Program-made: the position numbers and the translations under genes
Assembly: GCF_902167145.1 (NCBI RefSeq)
Contig: NC_050098.1
Location: forward strand, 80,888,207-80,952,206
Length of the DNA stretch: 64,000 bases
Origin: Zea mays
Lineage: Eukaryota; Streptophyta; Magnoliopsida; Poales; Poaceae
Reading direction: 5' to 3'
Shown: piece by piece, positions 1 to 11,932 of the stretch
How the letters are laid out: each line of letters begins with the position of its first letter
Position numbering within the stretch: the first letter of the stretch is position 1
Notes under the pieces: model-generated
What the model saw: the letters and a program-made list of their open reading frames with translations, nothing else
Told to the model about the DNA's origin: nothing
Databases searched by the model: none

Positions 1-179
1 CTCGAGGGCCGATCTTCGACATCTTCATTCTCGCTTTCTACATCAAAACCTTCACTATCACTAGAACACTCAGATATCCTAGCTAACGTCTCATGAGCAA
101 TCTTCTGTGCGTTGGTTCTCTCCATAGCTTCGTAAAACCAGGACAACGCTGGGTCGATAATCTTCTTCCCGTCAGCCAT
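1..179 (-). CDS. N-terminal part of antisense element protein (partial)
   Basis: A frame opens at an ATG at 179-177 on the minus strand and runs open to the window edge. It is acidic towards its end and finishes in the window with a DVEDRPS-like stretch. That stretch aligns with GEDSEDRPWRPS in the antisense gene of element C (start 61557). The middle parts also align, with a KI/KE..E..L..ISE/LSE pattern followed by SDSEGFDVES versus SDSYDVDSG. I infer it is the first exon of the same antisense gene, whose family carries the plant domain named 'putative gypsy type transposon'. The name reflects association only; no catalytic role is known to me. Confidence 0.6.
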   Translation of the reverse strand, partial: MADGKKIIDPALSWFYEAMERTNAQKIAHETLARISECSSDSEGFDVESENEDVEDRPS

Positions 180-470
180 CAAACCGAAGGACGTTGAAAT
201 GCCGAAGCTTAAAATCCAATTAAACCCGACAAAGCAAGAAAGTTTAAAATAACAAGCTAGTGTAAGCAACTGGAATGGCACAAAAAATGTTTTCAATGCG
301 GACTCCTATTTATATGCCTAGCACCCCACGGTTTGGTGGGTCCTGCATGTCAGTGTCATTCGCTATTCTAGCGAAGGGAATGTGTTTTTTAGACCTTCGG
401 CTAAAGGCCTTCGTTCACGTCGTAGTCTAAATTTGTTACAAAGAAACAAATTAACACTGCGAGGGGCTGC

Positions 471-875
471 TGTTGGGGGCCTTCTCCTTTCGTTGGTCCT
501 CAAAAACATAATTAACCATTTGTTTTTAGCATAAGCTATTACAGGAAGCTTCGTCTCTTGGAGATAAGCCTCTTTTTTATGATGAAGGACAAACAGGATG
601 AAGATAGATCCAAAGATGATAAGAGTAAACGCTGAAGCTATCACCAGTCAAAAGCTTCAGCTCGCAACGAAGCAGAGAAATGTTGATAATGGCCGAAGGA
701 GGAAAAGACTACTTAGTCCCTTATAATATGAATTATGATCATGTGTAAACATTAAGGACATAAATGTACTTTTGCTCGGGCTGCGTCCTGTGCCTATAAA
801 TAGATGATCAGTAACACCATACTGTTCAGGCTAGATTGTACTATTACTCTCTTGCATCCTCGCCTTCGAGCAAGC
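471..875 (+). repeat. Truncated 3' LTR of G0
   Basis: It starts TGTTGGGG after the purine tract and contains GGTCCTCAAAAACA near its start, as do the LTRs of C. A TATA box TATAAATA lies at 795-802, 324 bases from the LTR start, close to the 290 seen in C. By alignment with the 642 bp LTR of C roughly the last 270 bases are missing, replaced by copia element A. The terminal inverted repeat CCTTCGG..CCGAAGG seen in C has decayed here, so this copy is older. Confidence 0.75.
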
Positions 876-2158
876 CGAAGGAAATAGGGTTAACCATTTC
901 CTATAATCGATTTTGGTGGTTGACGTACAACACAAACACATGGACTAACTAGTTTGTTTAGATATTATATTTCTGAGGTGCATGAGGTTCAACGCAAACC
1001 AAGAAAGAAATTCAGTTGGGGACACAATCAAATTTGGAGCAAAGGACTTAGAGTGTGCTGATATTTGGCACACCAGACCGTGTCCGGTGTGCACCGGACA
1101 GTCCGGTGCACCAGGCTAGTTAGCAGCAAACTCGCCACTCTCGGGTTTCTTCCAGACGCGCTCCACTATAATTCACCGGACTGTCCGGTGTGCTACCGGA
1201 CTGTCCGGTGAGCTAGCGGAGCAACGGCTCCCTGCGCGCCAATGGTCGACTGCTCAGATGAACAATGATGAACAGTGCCGCGACAAAAGTCAGAGCGCAG
1301 AAGTCAGAGGTCATTGGACTGTCCGGTGTGGCACCAGACTGTCCGGTGCAGGAAAAAGACAAACGGCTCCAACGGTCAACAGCTCCAAACCCTAACGGAT
1401 GCACTGACGTGGCGCGCATCGGACAGTGAACAGTGACTTTCCGGTGCGCCCATCGCCAGCAGATTTTGCCATCGGCTAGGAAGTGGTTGGGGGCTATAAA
1501 TACCCCCAACCACCTCATTCAAAGTCATCCAAGTGTTTTGAATTCAATATTCAATACAAGAGCAAAAGACTCCAATCCAAGACACATTCAATAGATCAAA
1601 ATCCTCTCCAACTCCCAAAATCAACTCCAGCACTTAGTGACTTGAGAGAGAGTTTTTGTGTTCATTTGCGCTCTTGTTGCTTAGATTGCCTTCTTCATTT
1701 CTCATTCCAATTCTTAAGTGCTTTGTAAAGCTAAGCAAGAGACACCAAGTGTGTGGTGGTCCTTGCGGGGTCTTAGTGACCCGTGTGATTAAGAGAAGGC
1801 TCACTCAGTCTAAGTGATCGTTTGAGAGAGAGGGAAATGTTGAAATGGACCCGGCCTTTGTGGCCTCCTCAACGGGGACTAGGTTCTTTGGAACCGAACC
1901 TCGGTAAAACAAATCACCGTGTCTACTCACTTTGATTCTTGCTTGATTTGTTTGCCCTCTTTCCTCTCTCTAACGTTTCCTTGCTAGTATTGATTTCAGT
2001 TTGCTCCCATACGTCATCTGCATCCTTTGAGCAACTCTTAGCAAGAGAAACAATCTTTCGGACTTGAATTTAATTCTAACACTAACCCCGGCCTTAGTGC
2101 TTGTTTGAGTTTATAAATTTCAGGTTTTGCCTATTCACCCCCCTCTAGGTGACTTTCA
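876..2158 (+). repeat. 5' LTR of sirevirus A
   Basis: It begins cgaaggaaataggg where the 3' LTR (8884) has tgaaagggaaataggg, so the first bases are eroded. It ends GTGACTTTCA just before the primer site. A GC-rich block at about 1065-1470 carries several copies of a 15-17 base palindrome of the form CACCGGAC.GTCCGGTG. TATAAATA lies at 1495-1502. The length of 1283 bp fits Opie/Ji-type LTRs. Confidence 0.85.
1065..1440. repeat. Palindrome array in LTR of A
   Basis: Repeated ACCGGACTGTCCGGT-type palindromes, intact or one base changed, lie at about 1066-1105, 1170-1212, 1318-1352 and 1415-1450. They are 55 to 430 bases upstream of the TATA box at 1495. The same unit recurs on the other sirevirus LTR at 51728-52045. 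The placement suggests binding sites for a dimeric DNA-binding factor or a fold-back RNA; neither can be decided from sequence alone. Confidence 0.8.
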
Positions 2159-2160
2159 AT

Positions 2161-2172
2161 TGGTATTAGAGC
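2161..2172 (+). other. Primer binding site, A
   Basis: TGGTATTAGAGC differs by one base from TGGTATCAGAGC, the usual plant retrotransposon match to the 3' end of initiator methionine tRNA. It sits two bases after the LTR. Confidence 0.85.
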
Positions 2173-2207
2173 TAGTGCTTCATTAAGAGTCTAACCAACT
2201 CAAAGTG

Positions 2208-4635
2208 ATGTCTGTAGATCACGCCAAGAGGAAGATCATGACCGGCGAAAGCCCACGGGCTCGGGGAAGACTCTCTCAAGAGAGTCCGACAACAAGTACA
2301 AGGAGGAATCCTCTTCCTCCATCAAGTCACATCGGAGGGGTGACAAGAAGAAGAAGAAAATGAAGAAGGTGGTCTACTACGAGACCGACTCTTCATCACC
2401 CTCCACGTCCGACATCGAGTCGTCCACTACTTCTAAGCACCATGAGCGCAAGAAGTATAGTAAGATGCCCTACGCTATCCCCGCATTTCCAAGCGTGCTC
2501 CTCTACTTTCCGTTCCCTTAGGCAAGCCACCATATTTTGATGGTGAAGATTATTGCATGTGGAGTGATAAAATGAGGCACCATCTAACCTCACTCCACGA
2601 AAGTATTTGAGATATTGTTGAGTTTGGAGCGCAGGCACCTCAAGTGGGGGACGAGGACTACGACTTGGACGAGGCCACCCAAATTAGGCACTTCAACTCC
2701 CAAGCAACTTCTATACTCCTCGCCTCCTTGTGTCGTGAGGAGTATAATAAGGTGCAAGGGTTGAAGAATGCCAAAGAAATTTGGGACGTCCTCAAAATGG
2801 CGCACGAAGGGGACGAGATGACCAAGATCACCAAACACAAAACAGTCGAGGGAGAACTCAATTGGTTCATCCTCAACAAAGGAGAAGAGCCGCAAGCCAT
2901 GTACAACCGGCTTAAAACAATGGTAAATCAAGTGCACAACCTCGAGAGCACAAAGTGCGATGACCATGAAATGGTCAAGGTTATTCTTAGATCACTTGTT
3001 TTTTGTAATCCCACTCAAGTGCAACTAATTCGTGGAGACCCTAGATATAAACAGATGTCTCCCGAGGAGGTTGTTGGCAAGTTTGTGAGCTTTGAACTTA
3101 CGATCGAAGACTCCAAACACATTGTCAACTTGGAGCAAGGCGCCACCTCAACACCCGAGGTGCAACCCATTGCATTCAAAGCAACGGAAGAAAAGAAGGA
3201 GGAGTCTACACCAAGTAGGCTTCCAATTGATGCCTCCAAGCTCGACAACGAGGAGATGGCTCTCACATCAAGAGCTTTCGCAAGATCCTCAAGCGAAGGA
3301 GGGCGAAAGACTACAAGCCCCATTCCAAAAGGGTTTGCTACCGATGTGGTTAGTCCAGTCACTTTATTGCTAAACGTCCATACTCTAGTGAAAGTGACAG
3401 GGACGAAGACAAAAAGGGGAAGAAGAAGGAGAAGAAGTACTACAAGAAGAAGAGCGGCGAGGCGCACATGGGGCGGGAATGGGAGTCCGACGAGAGCTCC
3501 ACCGAATCCTCCTCCGACGAGGACGCCACCAACATCGCCGTCAATAAGGTACTTCTCTTCCCCAATGTCGGCCATAAGTGTCTCATGGCTAAGGACGACA
3601 AGAAGAAGAAGGTATACTCTAGAGCCACCCCTAAATATACTACATCCGATGATGAGGGTAGCTCTAGTGATAATGAAGATGATTTAATTTCTCTCTTTGC
3701 CAACCATAACATGGACCTAAAGAAAAATTGAATTAATTAATTGAAACTATTAACGAGAAGGATGATCTCTTGGAATGCCAAGAGGACTTGCCCGTTAAAG
3801 AAAATAAAAAATTTGTTAAGTTCAAGAATGCTTATGCTTTAGAAGTAGAAAAATGCGAAAATTTGTCTAAGGAGCTTAGCATATGCAATGATCGAATTTC
3901 ATGTCTTAGAGATGAGATTGCTAGTCTAAATGTTAAGATTAATGAACTGAATGTTTGCATGCCCTCTACATCTACTATTGAGCATGTCACTATTTGCACT
4001 AGATGTAGAGATGTTAATGTTGAAGCTATTGATGATCACCTTGCCATGATTAAACAACAAAATGATCACATAGCTACATTAAATGCTAAAATTGCCGAGC
4101 ATGAGCTAGAAAATGAAAATTTTAAATTTGCTAGAAGCATGCTCTATAATGGGAGATGCCCTAGCATTAAGGATGGCATTGGGTTCCAACAAGGGAACCA
4201 AAACAATGTCAAGCTTAATGCCCCCAAGAAATTGTCTAATTTTGTTAAGGGTAAGGCTCCCATGGTTCAGGATAGAGAGGGTTATATTTTATATCCTGCA
4301 AACTATCCTGAGCATAAATTAGGAAAATTCATGCTAGGAAACCTCACACTGTCTCTCATCATGCATTTATGTATAAAAATGAAGCTTCTAGTTCTAGGCA
4401 TACCACTAATGTTAAAATGCCTAAGAATAAAATTCCAAATGCATCAAATGAGCATAACATTTCATTTGAAACTTTTGATGCTTCTGATGTGCTTACTAAC
4501 AAATCAGGCAAAGTAGTTGCCAAATATGTTGGGGGCCAACACAAGAGTCTAAAGACTTATGTTTGGGTACCCAAGGTGCTTGTTTCTAATGTAAAAGGAT
4601 CCAAGACCGTTTGGGTACCTAAGAACAAGGCCTAA
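2208..4635 (+). pseudogene. Sirevirus A gag, broken
   Basis: The start region (ATG at 2208) is frameshifted. A long open stretch at 2644-3390 matches the gag core of plant copia elements, with LASLCREEYNKVQGLKNAKEIWDVL-like text characteristic of the UBN2-type gag domain. The zinc knuckle at about 3337-3380 is ruined: CYRCG is followed by a stop and the last cysteine is arginine. Downstream are an acidic serine-rich stretch (3468-3731) and an asparagine-, leucine- and glutamate-rich coiled-coil segment (3770-4330), both usual in sirevirus gag. The last open part ends with TAA at 4633-4635, with repeated VWVP motifs. Confidence 0.8.
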
Positions 4636-4648
4636 AATTGTTTTGTAG

Positions 4649-7600
4649 GTTTATGCATCCGGTGGATCAAGTTGGATAATCGATAGCGGGTGCACAAACC
4701 ACATGACAGGGGAGAAAATGATGTTCTCCTCATATGAGAAAAATGAAGATCCCCAAAGAGTTATTACATTCGGGGATGGAAATCAAGGTTTGGTCAAAGG
4801 TTTGGGTAAAATTGTTATATCTCCTAACCATTCCATTTCTAATGTTTTTCTCATAGATTCCTTAGATTACAATTTGCTTTCTGACTCTCAATTATGCAAA
4901 ATGGGCTACAACTGTCTTTTTACTGATATAAGTGTTACTGTCTTTAGAAGAAGTGATGATTCAATAGCATTTAAGGGAGTGTTAGATGGTCAACTATATT
5001 TAGTTGATTTTAATGATAACAAAGCTGAACTAGACATTTGCTTAATGCTAAGACTAATATGGATTGGCTCTGGCATCGCCGACTTGCCCATGTTGGGATG
5101 AAGAATCTTCATAAGCTTCTAAAGGGAGAACACATTTTAGGACTAACAAATGTTCATTTTGAGAAAGATAGGATTTGTAGCGCATGCCAAGCAGAAAAGC
5201 AAGTTGGAATCCATCATCCACATAAGAACATCATGACGACTGACAGGTTGCTCGAGCTACTTCAAATGGATCTATTCGGCCCGATAGCTTACATAAGCAT
5301 CAGCGGGAGTAAGTACTGTCTAGTTATTGTGGATGACTATTCTCGCTTCACTTGGGTATTCTTTTTGCAGGAAAAATCTCAAACCCAAGAGACCCTAAAG
5401 AGATTCTTGAGACGGGCTCAAAATGAGTTCGGATTGAGAATCAAGAAGATTAGAAGCGATAATGGAACGGAGTTCAAGAACTAACAAATCGAAGGATTTC
5501 TTGAGGAGGAGGGCATCAAGCATGAGTTATCTTCTCCCTACACACCTCAACAAAATGGTGTAGTGGAAAGGAAGAATATAACTCTATTGTACAAGGCAAG
5601 AACCATGCTTGATGAGTACAAGACATCAGACCGGTTTTGAACCGAGGCGATTAACACCGCCTGCTACTCCAACAACCGGTTATATCTTCACTGAATCCTC
5701 AATAAGACATCTTATGAACTCCTCACTGGTAAAAATCCCAATGTTTCATACTTTAGAGTTTTTGGGAGCAAATGCTTTATTCTTATTAAAAGAGGTAGAA
5801 GTTCTAAATTTGCTCCAAAAGCAGTAGAAGGCTTTTTACTAGGTTATGACTGAAACACAAGGGCATATAGAGTCTTCAACAAGTCCACTGGATTAGTTGA
5901 AGTTTCTTGTGACATTGTGTTTGATGAGACTAATGGCTCCCAAGGGGAGAAAGTTGATCTTGATGAACTAGATGATGAAGAGGCTCCGTGCATCGCGCTA
6001 AGGAACATGTCCATTGGGGATGTGTGTCCTAAGGAATCCGAAGAGCCTCCACAAGCACAAGATCAACCATCATCTTCCATGCAAGCATCTCCACCCACCC
6101 AAGATGAGGACCAGGCTCAAGAAGATGAAGACAAAGATCAAGACAATGAGCCACCTCAAGAGGAGGACGTTGATCAACGGGGAGATGATGATAATGAAAA
6201 CAAGGAAGATGAACAAGAGATTCAGGATCAAAGACCACCACACCCAAGAGTCCACCAAGCAATTCAAAGCGATCACCCCGTCAACTCCATCTTGGTGACA
6301 TTCACAAGGGGTAACCACTAGATCTCGAGTTGCACATTTTTGTGAACATTACTCTTTTGTGTCTTCTATTGATCCATACAGGATAGAGGATGCACTAAGA
6401 GATCCGGATTGGGTGGTGGCAATGCAAGAGGAGCTCAACAACTTCACGAGGAATGAGGTATGTCATTTAGTTCAACATCCTAACCAAAATTTTGTAGGTA
6501 CCAAGTGGGTATTCCACAACAAGCAAGATGAGCATGGTGTGGTGACAAGGAACAAAGCCCGACTTGTGGCCAAAGGTTATTCACAAGTCAAAGGTTTGGA
6601 TTTCGATGAAACCTATGCACCCGTAGCTAGGCTTGAGTCAATTCGGATACTACTTGCCTATGCTACTTACCATGGCTTTAAGCTTTATCAAATGGACGTG
6701 AAAAGTGCCTTCCTCAATGGACCTATCAAGGAAGAGGTCTATGTTGAGCAACCTATTAGCTTTGAAGATAGTGAGTATCCTAACCATGTTTATAAGCTCT
6801 CAAAGGCGCTCTATGGGCTCAAGCAAGCTCCAAGAGCATGGTATGAATGCCTAAGAGACTTCCTTATCACTAATGGATTCAAAGTCGGAAAGGCCGATCC
6901 TACTCTCTTCACTAAAACAATTGCAAAAGACTTGTTTATATGCCAAATTTATGTTGATGATATTATATTTGGGTCTACTAACAAGTCCTCTTGTGAAGAG
7001 TTTAGTAGGATTATGATACAGAAAATCAAGATGTCTATGATGGGGGATTTGAAGCATTTTCTTGGATTTCAAATCAAGCATCTCCAAGAGGGCACCTTCA
7101 TCAGCCAAACTATGTACATTCAAGACATAGTTAAGAAGTTTGTAATGAAGAATGGCAAACCCATCAAAACACCCATGGGAATAAATGGGCATCTCAACCT
7201 CGACACATAAGGTAAATCTGTAGATCAAAAGGTATATTGGTCGATGATAGGATCTTTACTCTACTTATGTGCATCTCGACTAGACATTTTGCTTTCTGTA
7301 TGCATGTGTGCAAGGTTCCAGGCAAATCCTAAGGAAGTTCACCTTAGGGCCGTGAAAAGAATCATGAGATATTTAGTTTACACTCCTAAGTTTGGGCTTT
7401 GGTACCCCAAGGGATCTACATTTGATTTAATTGGATATTCCGATGCCGATTATGCAGGGTGTAAAATAGATAGAAAGAGCACATTAGGGACTTGTCAGTT
7501 TCTAGGGAGATCCCTGGTGTCTTGGGCTTCAAAGAAACAAAACTCTGTAGCTCTCTCTACCGCCGAAGCCGAGTACATTGCCGCAGGTCATTGTTGTGCG

Positions 7601-7903
7601 CAATTATTTTAGATGAGGCAAAACCTTAGGGACTATGGCTACAAATTGAGCAAAGTTCCTCTCCTATGTTATAATGAGAGTGCAACCCGCATGGCGGATA
7701 ATCCCGTTGAGCACAGCCGCACTAAGCACATAAATATTCGGTATCACTTTCTAAGAGATCACCAACAAAAGGGGGATATCGAAATTGCTTATGTCAATAC
7801 CCACAACCAATTAGCCGATATCTTTACCAAGCCACTAGATGAGAAAACTTTTAGCAAACTTAGGAATGAGCTAAATATACTTGATTCTCGGAATTTTGAT
7901 TGA
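4649..7903 (+). pseudogene. Sirevirus A pol, broken
   Basis: Protease is recognised by WIIDSGCTNHMTG (about 4672-4710). Next come the gag-pre-integrase zinc domain (WHRRLAHVGMKNL, about 5065-5215) and integrase with DLFGP, SDNGTEF and QNGVVERKN. There is a stop at 5482-5484 and further stops near 5637, 5688 and 5852. The acidic linker is at 5917-6320, followed by a one-base frame change. Reverse transcriptase (6359-7210) keeps [26 protein letters not shown] and the YVDD catalytic motif. RNase H (7244-7903) keeps SDADYAG and ends DIFTKPL..SRNFD. Stops at 7208-7210 and 7610-7612 break the RT/RNase H part. It is not functional. Confidence 0.88.
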
Positions 7904-8883
7904 AACATTGCACACATAGCTATTTCATATACCTTTGATCATGTCTCTTTCATTTGGTACAAATGCATATTTCTTATTCTTCTTGTGCCAAGGCTAAGAC
8001 TAATGAGCTTTCAAGTGTATTTCTATCCTTAGTCTTAGATTGAAAGGGAATTTGAGTATTCGGCAAAGACAAGGCTTCCACTCCAACTCTGACGGTATAA
8101 TTTATCCTTTGTCGTTACTCATGTAACTCTCAATGGTATGACCCTTCACTCATATTTACTTAACCATTTGGGAGAAAATATTAGGCTCCAAAGGGGGATA
8201 AGATACAAAAGGGATCACAAGTTCTTCATTTCTGGCGATTAATGCCAAAGGGGGAGAAAGTATTAAGCCCAAAGCAAAAGGACCGCACCACGATTTCAAA
8301 ATTTTCAAAAATGTTTATTTCAATTGGTATTTGAGTTAGCCTCAAATGAATTTTCAATTGGTATCCATGAGTTAATTTTCAATTGATATCTCATTTGGAG
8401 TTCCAAAATTATCTTTCAAATTGGTATCTTTAAAACCTCTCAATAGTATGCAAAAATTTCAATTAGTTTTTGGTATCCATTTCAAAAGGGAAAATCATTT
8501 CAAAAACCCTCTTGAAAGCTAAGGGGAGAATTCATTCAAGGAGAGCTTACATTTAATCAAAGGAAAAGCATTTGAAACAGGGGGAGGAATTTCAAATCTT
8601 AAAAATGCTTCTTGCAATCTTATTCCTATACCTTTGACGATTTGCAAAAGATTTTGAAAAGATTTTTCCAAAAGATTTGCAAAAATAAACATGTGGTGTA
8701 AATGTGGTCCAAAATGTTAATAAAAGAAAAGCAATCCATTAATTCTTAGACATATACATAAAGTCTTTCATTTGTTTAATTCTAAGTAACCTATGCACAT
8801 CTATCTCAATTGCAAACTAGTTACATTTCTACACTTCATATATGCTTTGGTTTGTGTTGGCATCAATCACCAAAAGGGGGTAT
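7904..8883 (+). other. 3' noncoding tail of A with multiple purine tracts
   Basis: No coding frame is present. It contains repeated polypurine tracts: AAAGGGGGATAAG (about 8199), CCAAAGGGGGAGAAAG (about 8246), AAGGGGAGAATTC (about 8520) and AAAAGGGGG directly before the 3' LTR (about 8872). There are also three or four copies of a phrase close to TTTCAATTGGTATC (8325-8475). Multiple purine tracts upstream of the 3' LTR are a described sirevirus feature; the last one primes plus-strand DNA. Confidence 0.75.
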
Positions 8884-9028
8884 TGAAAGGGAAATAGGGT
8901 TAACCATTTCCTATAATCGATTTTGGTGGCTGACGTACAACACAAACCACGTGGACTAACTAGTTTATCTAGATATCATTTTTCTCAGGTGCATGAGGTT
9001 CAACACAAACCAAGAAAAGATTCAGTTT
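8884..9028 (+). repeat. Truncated 3' LTR of A
   Basis: It starts TGAAAGGGAAATAGGG and matches 876-1020 with several differences, showing age. The match ends near 9028 (gattcagtt); the following TGTCGGGGC is the truncated end of L1. The rest of the LTR is not found anywhere in the window, so this is a deletion or rearrangement joint and not a simple insertion. Confidence 0.8.
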
Positions 9029-9040
9029 GTCGGGGCTTGC

Positions 9041-9197
9041 CTTGTGTTGTAGGGGAGTCGGGCTCTGCTCCACAAATATCAAAATAAAAACTGTTCCCGA
9101 CAGGTGGATTTTCTGTTGATGGAGCAGCCTCCTCTTCTTCAACAGTTTTTTCTTCCTCGTTCTCTATACATAACCATATATAACCATGAATGCCCAT
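9041..9197 (-). CDS. First exon of LTR micro-gene in L1 (partial)
   Basis: On the minus strand an ATG at 9197 opens a frame rich in glutamate (ENEEEKTVEEEEAA). It runs to CAAG at 9041, followed by GCAAGCCCC, the same putative GC donor and the same splice phase (one base of the split codon before the intron) as in T, S, M and X. The element is cut just beyond, so the terminal exon is absent. This is a homology argument from position, acidity and donor; the protein sequence itself is only loosely similar. Confidence 0.4.
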
Positions 9198-11384
9198 GTA
9201 ATGCTTATGAAAATGCAATTATAGAAGAGATACATCAAGTTGTATCTTGAATACAACTTTCCTTTATGGTGCATGAGGGAAACTATGGTCTTCTAGGTCA
9301 ATACCCTAGTAGGGTTAGACAATTTTACCCTAAGGAGCTAGGGTTTTGGGTTTAGGAATTAAACAATGTCCAAAGCAAGTCAAACTTCACTCATGTGATC
9401 GAAATATCATATTAGGCTTATCCAAAAAGTTTGGTGATTTTTGGAGTTATTAAATAATTTCTAAAATTCCAATAGACTAGGTTTTGGCCTTCTTAAATAC
9501 TAAACAATTCCTGGTTTGGGCTAAAAATCTTGAAACCATTTTTATTAAACTCTAGAGGAATTTAGGAACCTAGAAAATTTGGTCTTACATTTTTAGCATT
9601 TTTCTATAATTTCCAATGAATTTCCTAAGTCTTGTAGAAAAAGAAAAAAGGAAAAAGGTGAATAGTAATGGGCTGAAACTGACCCAAGTCGGCCCGAGTC
9701 CAGGGAAACGCGCGTCCGCGTGCGCCCGCGGTGTTCACTTTGCGCAGAGGACCCTGCTCTTTTAAATAACTCGTAAAGACTCTTGTGCACTATTCCTATG
9801 TGTCACTGACATTTGCGTCGAGGCCCTTCCCTTTTCTATTTCTTCACAAGTCGAGATCCCCGACCACGGCGGTGGAGCAGTAGCTCCGGCGAGCCAAGAC
9901 CGGCCGGAAAACACAATGACTATGCCTCTCCGTTGCTCAACGCCTAATTCTACCCTCGGTGACACTAATCCCTTACTCAATTACGAAGTTCTAGCCCGTA
10001 ATCACTCTGTCCACGGTGATGGCGTGAACTGTGGATGAACCGAGGTGTCCCGACGATCTAAGGTGGTCTAGGTCAATTGGTCGTGCTGATAAGCATCTAT
10101 AGCACACAGGGATGTTGAAACGAGAACGAGGAGGCCGTGAATGGACCTATAGAGAGCTAGCCACGGTGAGCTCACACACGGCGGTGTTCTTGACTGATTT
10201 GGGGGAAATCCCAAATTAGGGAGCTGTGGGGGACGATTGGAGGTAAGGGCTGGTTCACTGGGCGCACAATTACTTAGCGGAGCTCACTGGGGCGGCAATT
10301 TATAGGTTCCATCGACGGTGGTGGCTAATTTTGAGAAGAAGCACGGCGACCGTAAAGAAGGGAGGTCACTGACGCAAGTGATTCGTGGCTTTCACCGTGG
10401 CCTAACCACCGGTGATGACCGGACATGCTAAGGCGAGTTACTGCGATGCAAGAGAGCATCTAGGCACGTGGTGCCCGAGCGGCAGGCGGCCAACTCCGGC
10501 GAGGTTATCTGGACCGGCCGTGTAACACCCCAGGTGTTACTCAGGGTGTCCACCCCAGGGCTACCCCTTTTAACCCATTATCACATGAAGATTTATATGG
10601 GCAAGGTACCTCAAACTTGGAATTCAAGGCCCTAATCAAGTGCAAGCTATCTTGGATATCATGCCCTAGCTTGTCATGCACATCTAAGTGGGAATTTCCC
10701 AAAACCCTAAAGCAAACCCCCTCATGGGCAATAGGAACCCTAATTGAAGCTATGATCAAAAGATCATGTAAACCTTATGATCATGGTTTGGGCCAAATAT
10801 AAAAGTTGTAATATACTTCATAACCTACAATTAATAGTAAGGAAGTACCCCCAAAAAGTTTTCAGAAAAGTCCTAAAAAGTTCACCTAAGGTTCAGCACA
10901 AGGGAGAATTCAGTTCTTGCCTAAGTATAAAAACTAACCCTTGAACAAAGATTCCACATGTTCACCTTAATCCAAATTTCAAAACCCTTCGACCCAATTG
11001 AAAAAGTGGCGCCAAATTAACCCTAGAACACCCTGGAAAGAGATGACGCCTACCCTAGGGCGCTAGACACGACTTGACACCATTTTTGTCTCGGCTTGGA
11101 CCCAGCTGACACAGCCAACTTCTCCCCCCTCTATCTCCCTACCCCGACCATATCTTGGCTTGGAACTCACAGCAAAAAGGTAGGATATGGAGCAGAGAAG
11201 CGACCGTACACAGTGACTTTGCCAATATACGCACGCTATGGTGCTCTAATCCGCCGTTGAACCATGGCAGAAGCAAGCTTCCACGTGTTCGACGCGAGCT
11301 GACATCCGGGGGCGCGCTCAGAGCACGCCCGTGCGCGAACCCCCGCGCGCCCGCGGCCGCCCGTGACCACGCCCGCGCCACGGC

Positions 11385-11932
11385 TATAAAGCACGCCCCA
11401 GTGCTCGGCTGCCTTCCCCGTTGCCTCCTCCGTACCTCGCCTGACTTACCCGAGCCAGCCATTAGCTCCGGCGACCTCCCCGCGACCCGCCAGTGCCGCC
11501 CGAGAGCAACCACCGTGGCCAGCCCCTTTCCCGTCCTCCTCCGTTCGATCCAAGCCCTCAGATAGCTTCCTGGTGAGGCCGTGAGGCTTGCTCAAGCTTG
11601 AACCGGGGACCCGCGTCACCGGAATAGCTCAATCGTGCTCACCGGAGTTCAAGAACCCGCCGGCGCACGTGGACCGGGTAAGCCTCTGCACCATTTTCCA
11701 ATTCGTTGCGCGCATGGCCTCTACATCACCCTGTGGAGCTCCTCGTGCACCTTAATTGAACTATACCACCGTGGTTTGGCCGGAACAGGAGCCGTCGACG
11801 ACCCCCGCCGCCTGTGCTTGTGGCCAGGGTAGCTCCGACCACCTCCGACGCCGACCCGCACATCGACGTGACTGTCGTGACCTCCCGAACGTCACTGACC
11901 ACCCCGCCGGAGCTCTACTGCCGCCGGTAAGC
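11385..11932 (+). promoter_or_regulatory. TATA box and GC-rich leader with GTAAGC donors in S
   Basis: A CGGCTATAAAGC box at 11381-11392 is followed by about 540 bases of GC-rich, stop-containing sequence ending CCGCCG|GTAAGCC at 11926. A second GTAAGC is at 11678. The T LTR has the same order (TATA 34627, donor 35158). I read it as the transcription start of the LTR with a noncoding, spliceable leader. No common open frame runs through it in both LTRs. Confidence 0.5.

Larger units (their letters stand above)
1..875 (+). mobile_element. Tat-like gypsy element G0, 3' part
   Basis: This is the 3' end of an LTR retrotransposon that begins left of the window. It holds the start of an antisense gene (1-179, minus), a spacer, a purine-rich tract ending in gaggggctgc (461-470) and an LTR beginning TGTTGGGG at 471. 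The same order, spacing (about 290 bases from antisense start codon to LTR) and related sequence occur at the 3' end of element C (61557-62504), so the two belong to one family or sister families. The LTR is cut at 875, where copia element A begins. No pol is visible in this part. Confidence 0.75.
876..9028 (+). mobile_element. Copia sirevirus A (Opie/Ji-like), decayed
   Basis: The order is LTR (876-2158), initiator-Met primer site, gag with a long coiled-coil tail, protease, integrase, reverse transcriptase and RNase H, then a 1 kb noncoding tail with repeated purine tracts, then the first 145 bases of the 3' LTR. Integrase before reverse transcriptase places it in Ty1/copia. The coiled-coil gag, palindrome-rich LTR and multiple purine tracts are sirevirus hallmarks. 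There are many stops and frameshifts, so it is dead. The 3' LTR stops at about 9028, where L1 begins, so no target duplication can be tested; the five bases before the 5' LTR are CAAGC (871-875). Confidence 0.88.

Noticed and set aside
363..644. 93-residue minus-strand frame at 363-644
   Set aside because: It crosses the start of an LTR and its purine tract; no homologue in the matching part of C.
3015..3575. 186-residue minus-strand frame in sirevirus A gag
   Set aside because: It is the complement of the gag coding sequence with its low-complexity Glu/Lys/Asp codons; no independent motif.
11139..11565. Opposed 124 and 136 residue frames in the GC-rich part of S
   Set aside because: GC-rich DNA has few stops; they span the TATA box and have no counterpart frame in the T LTR.
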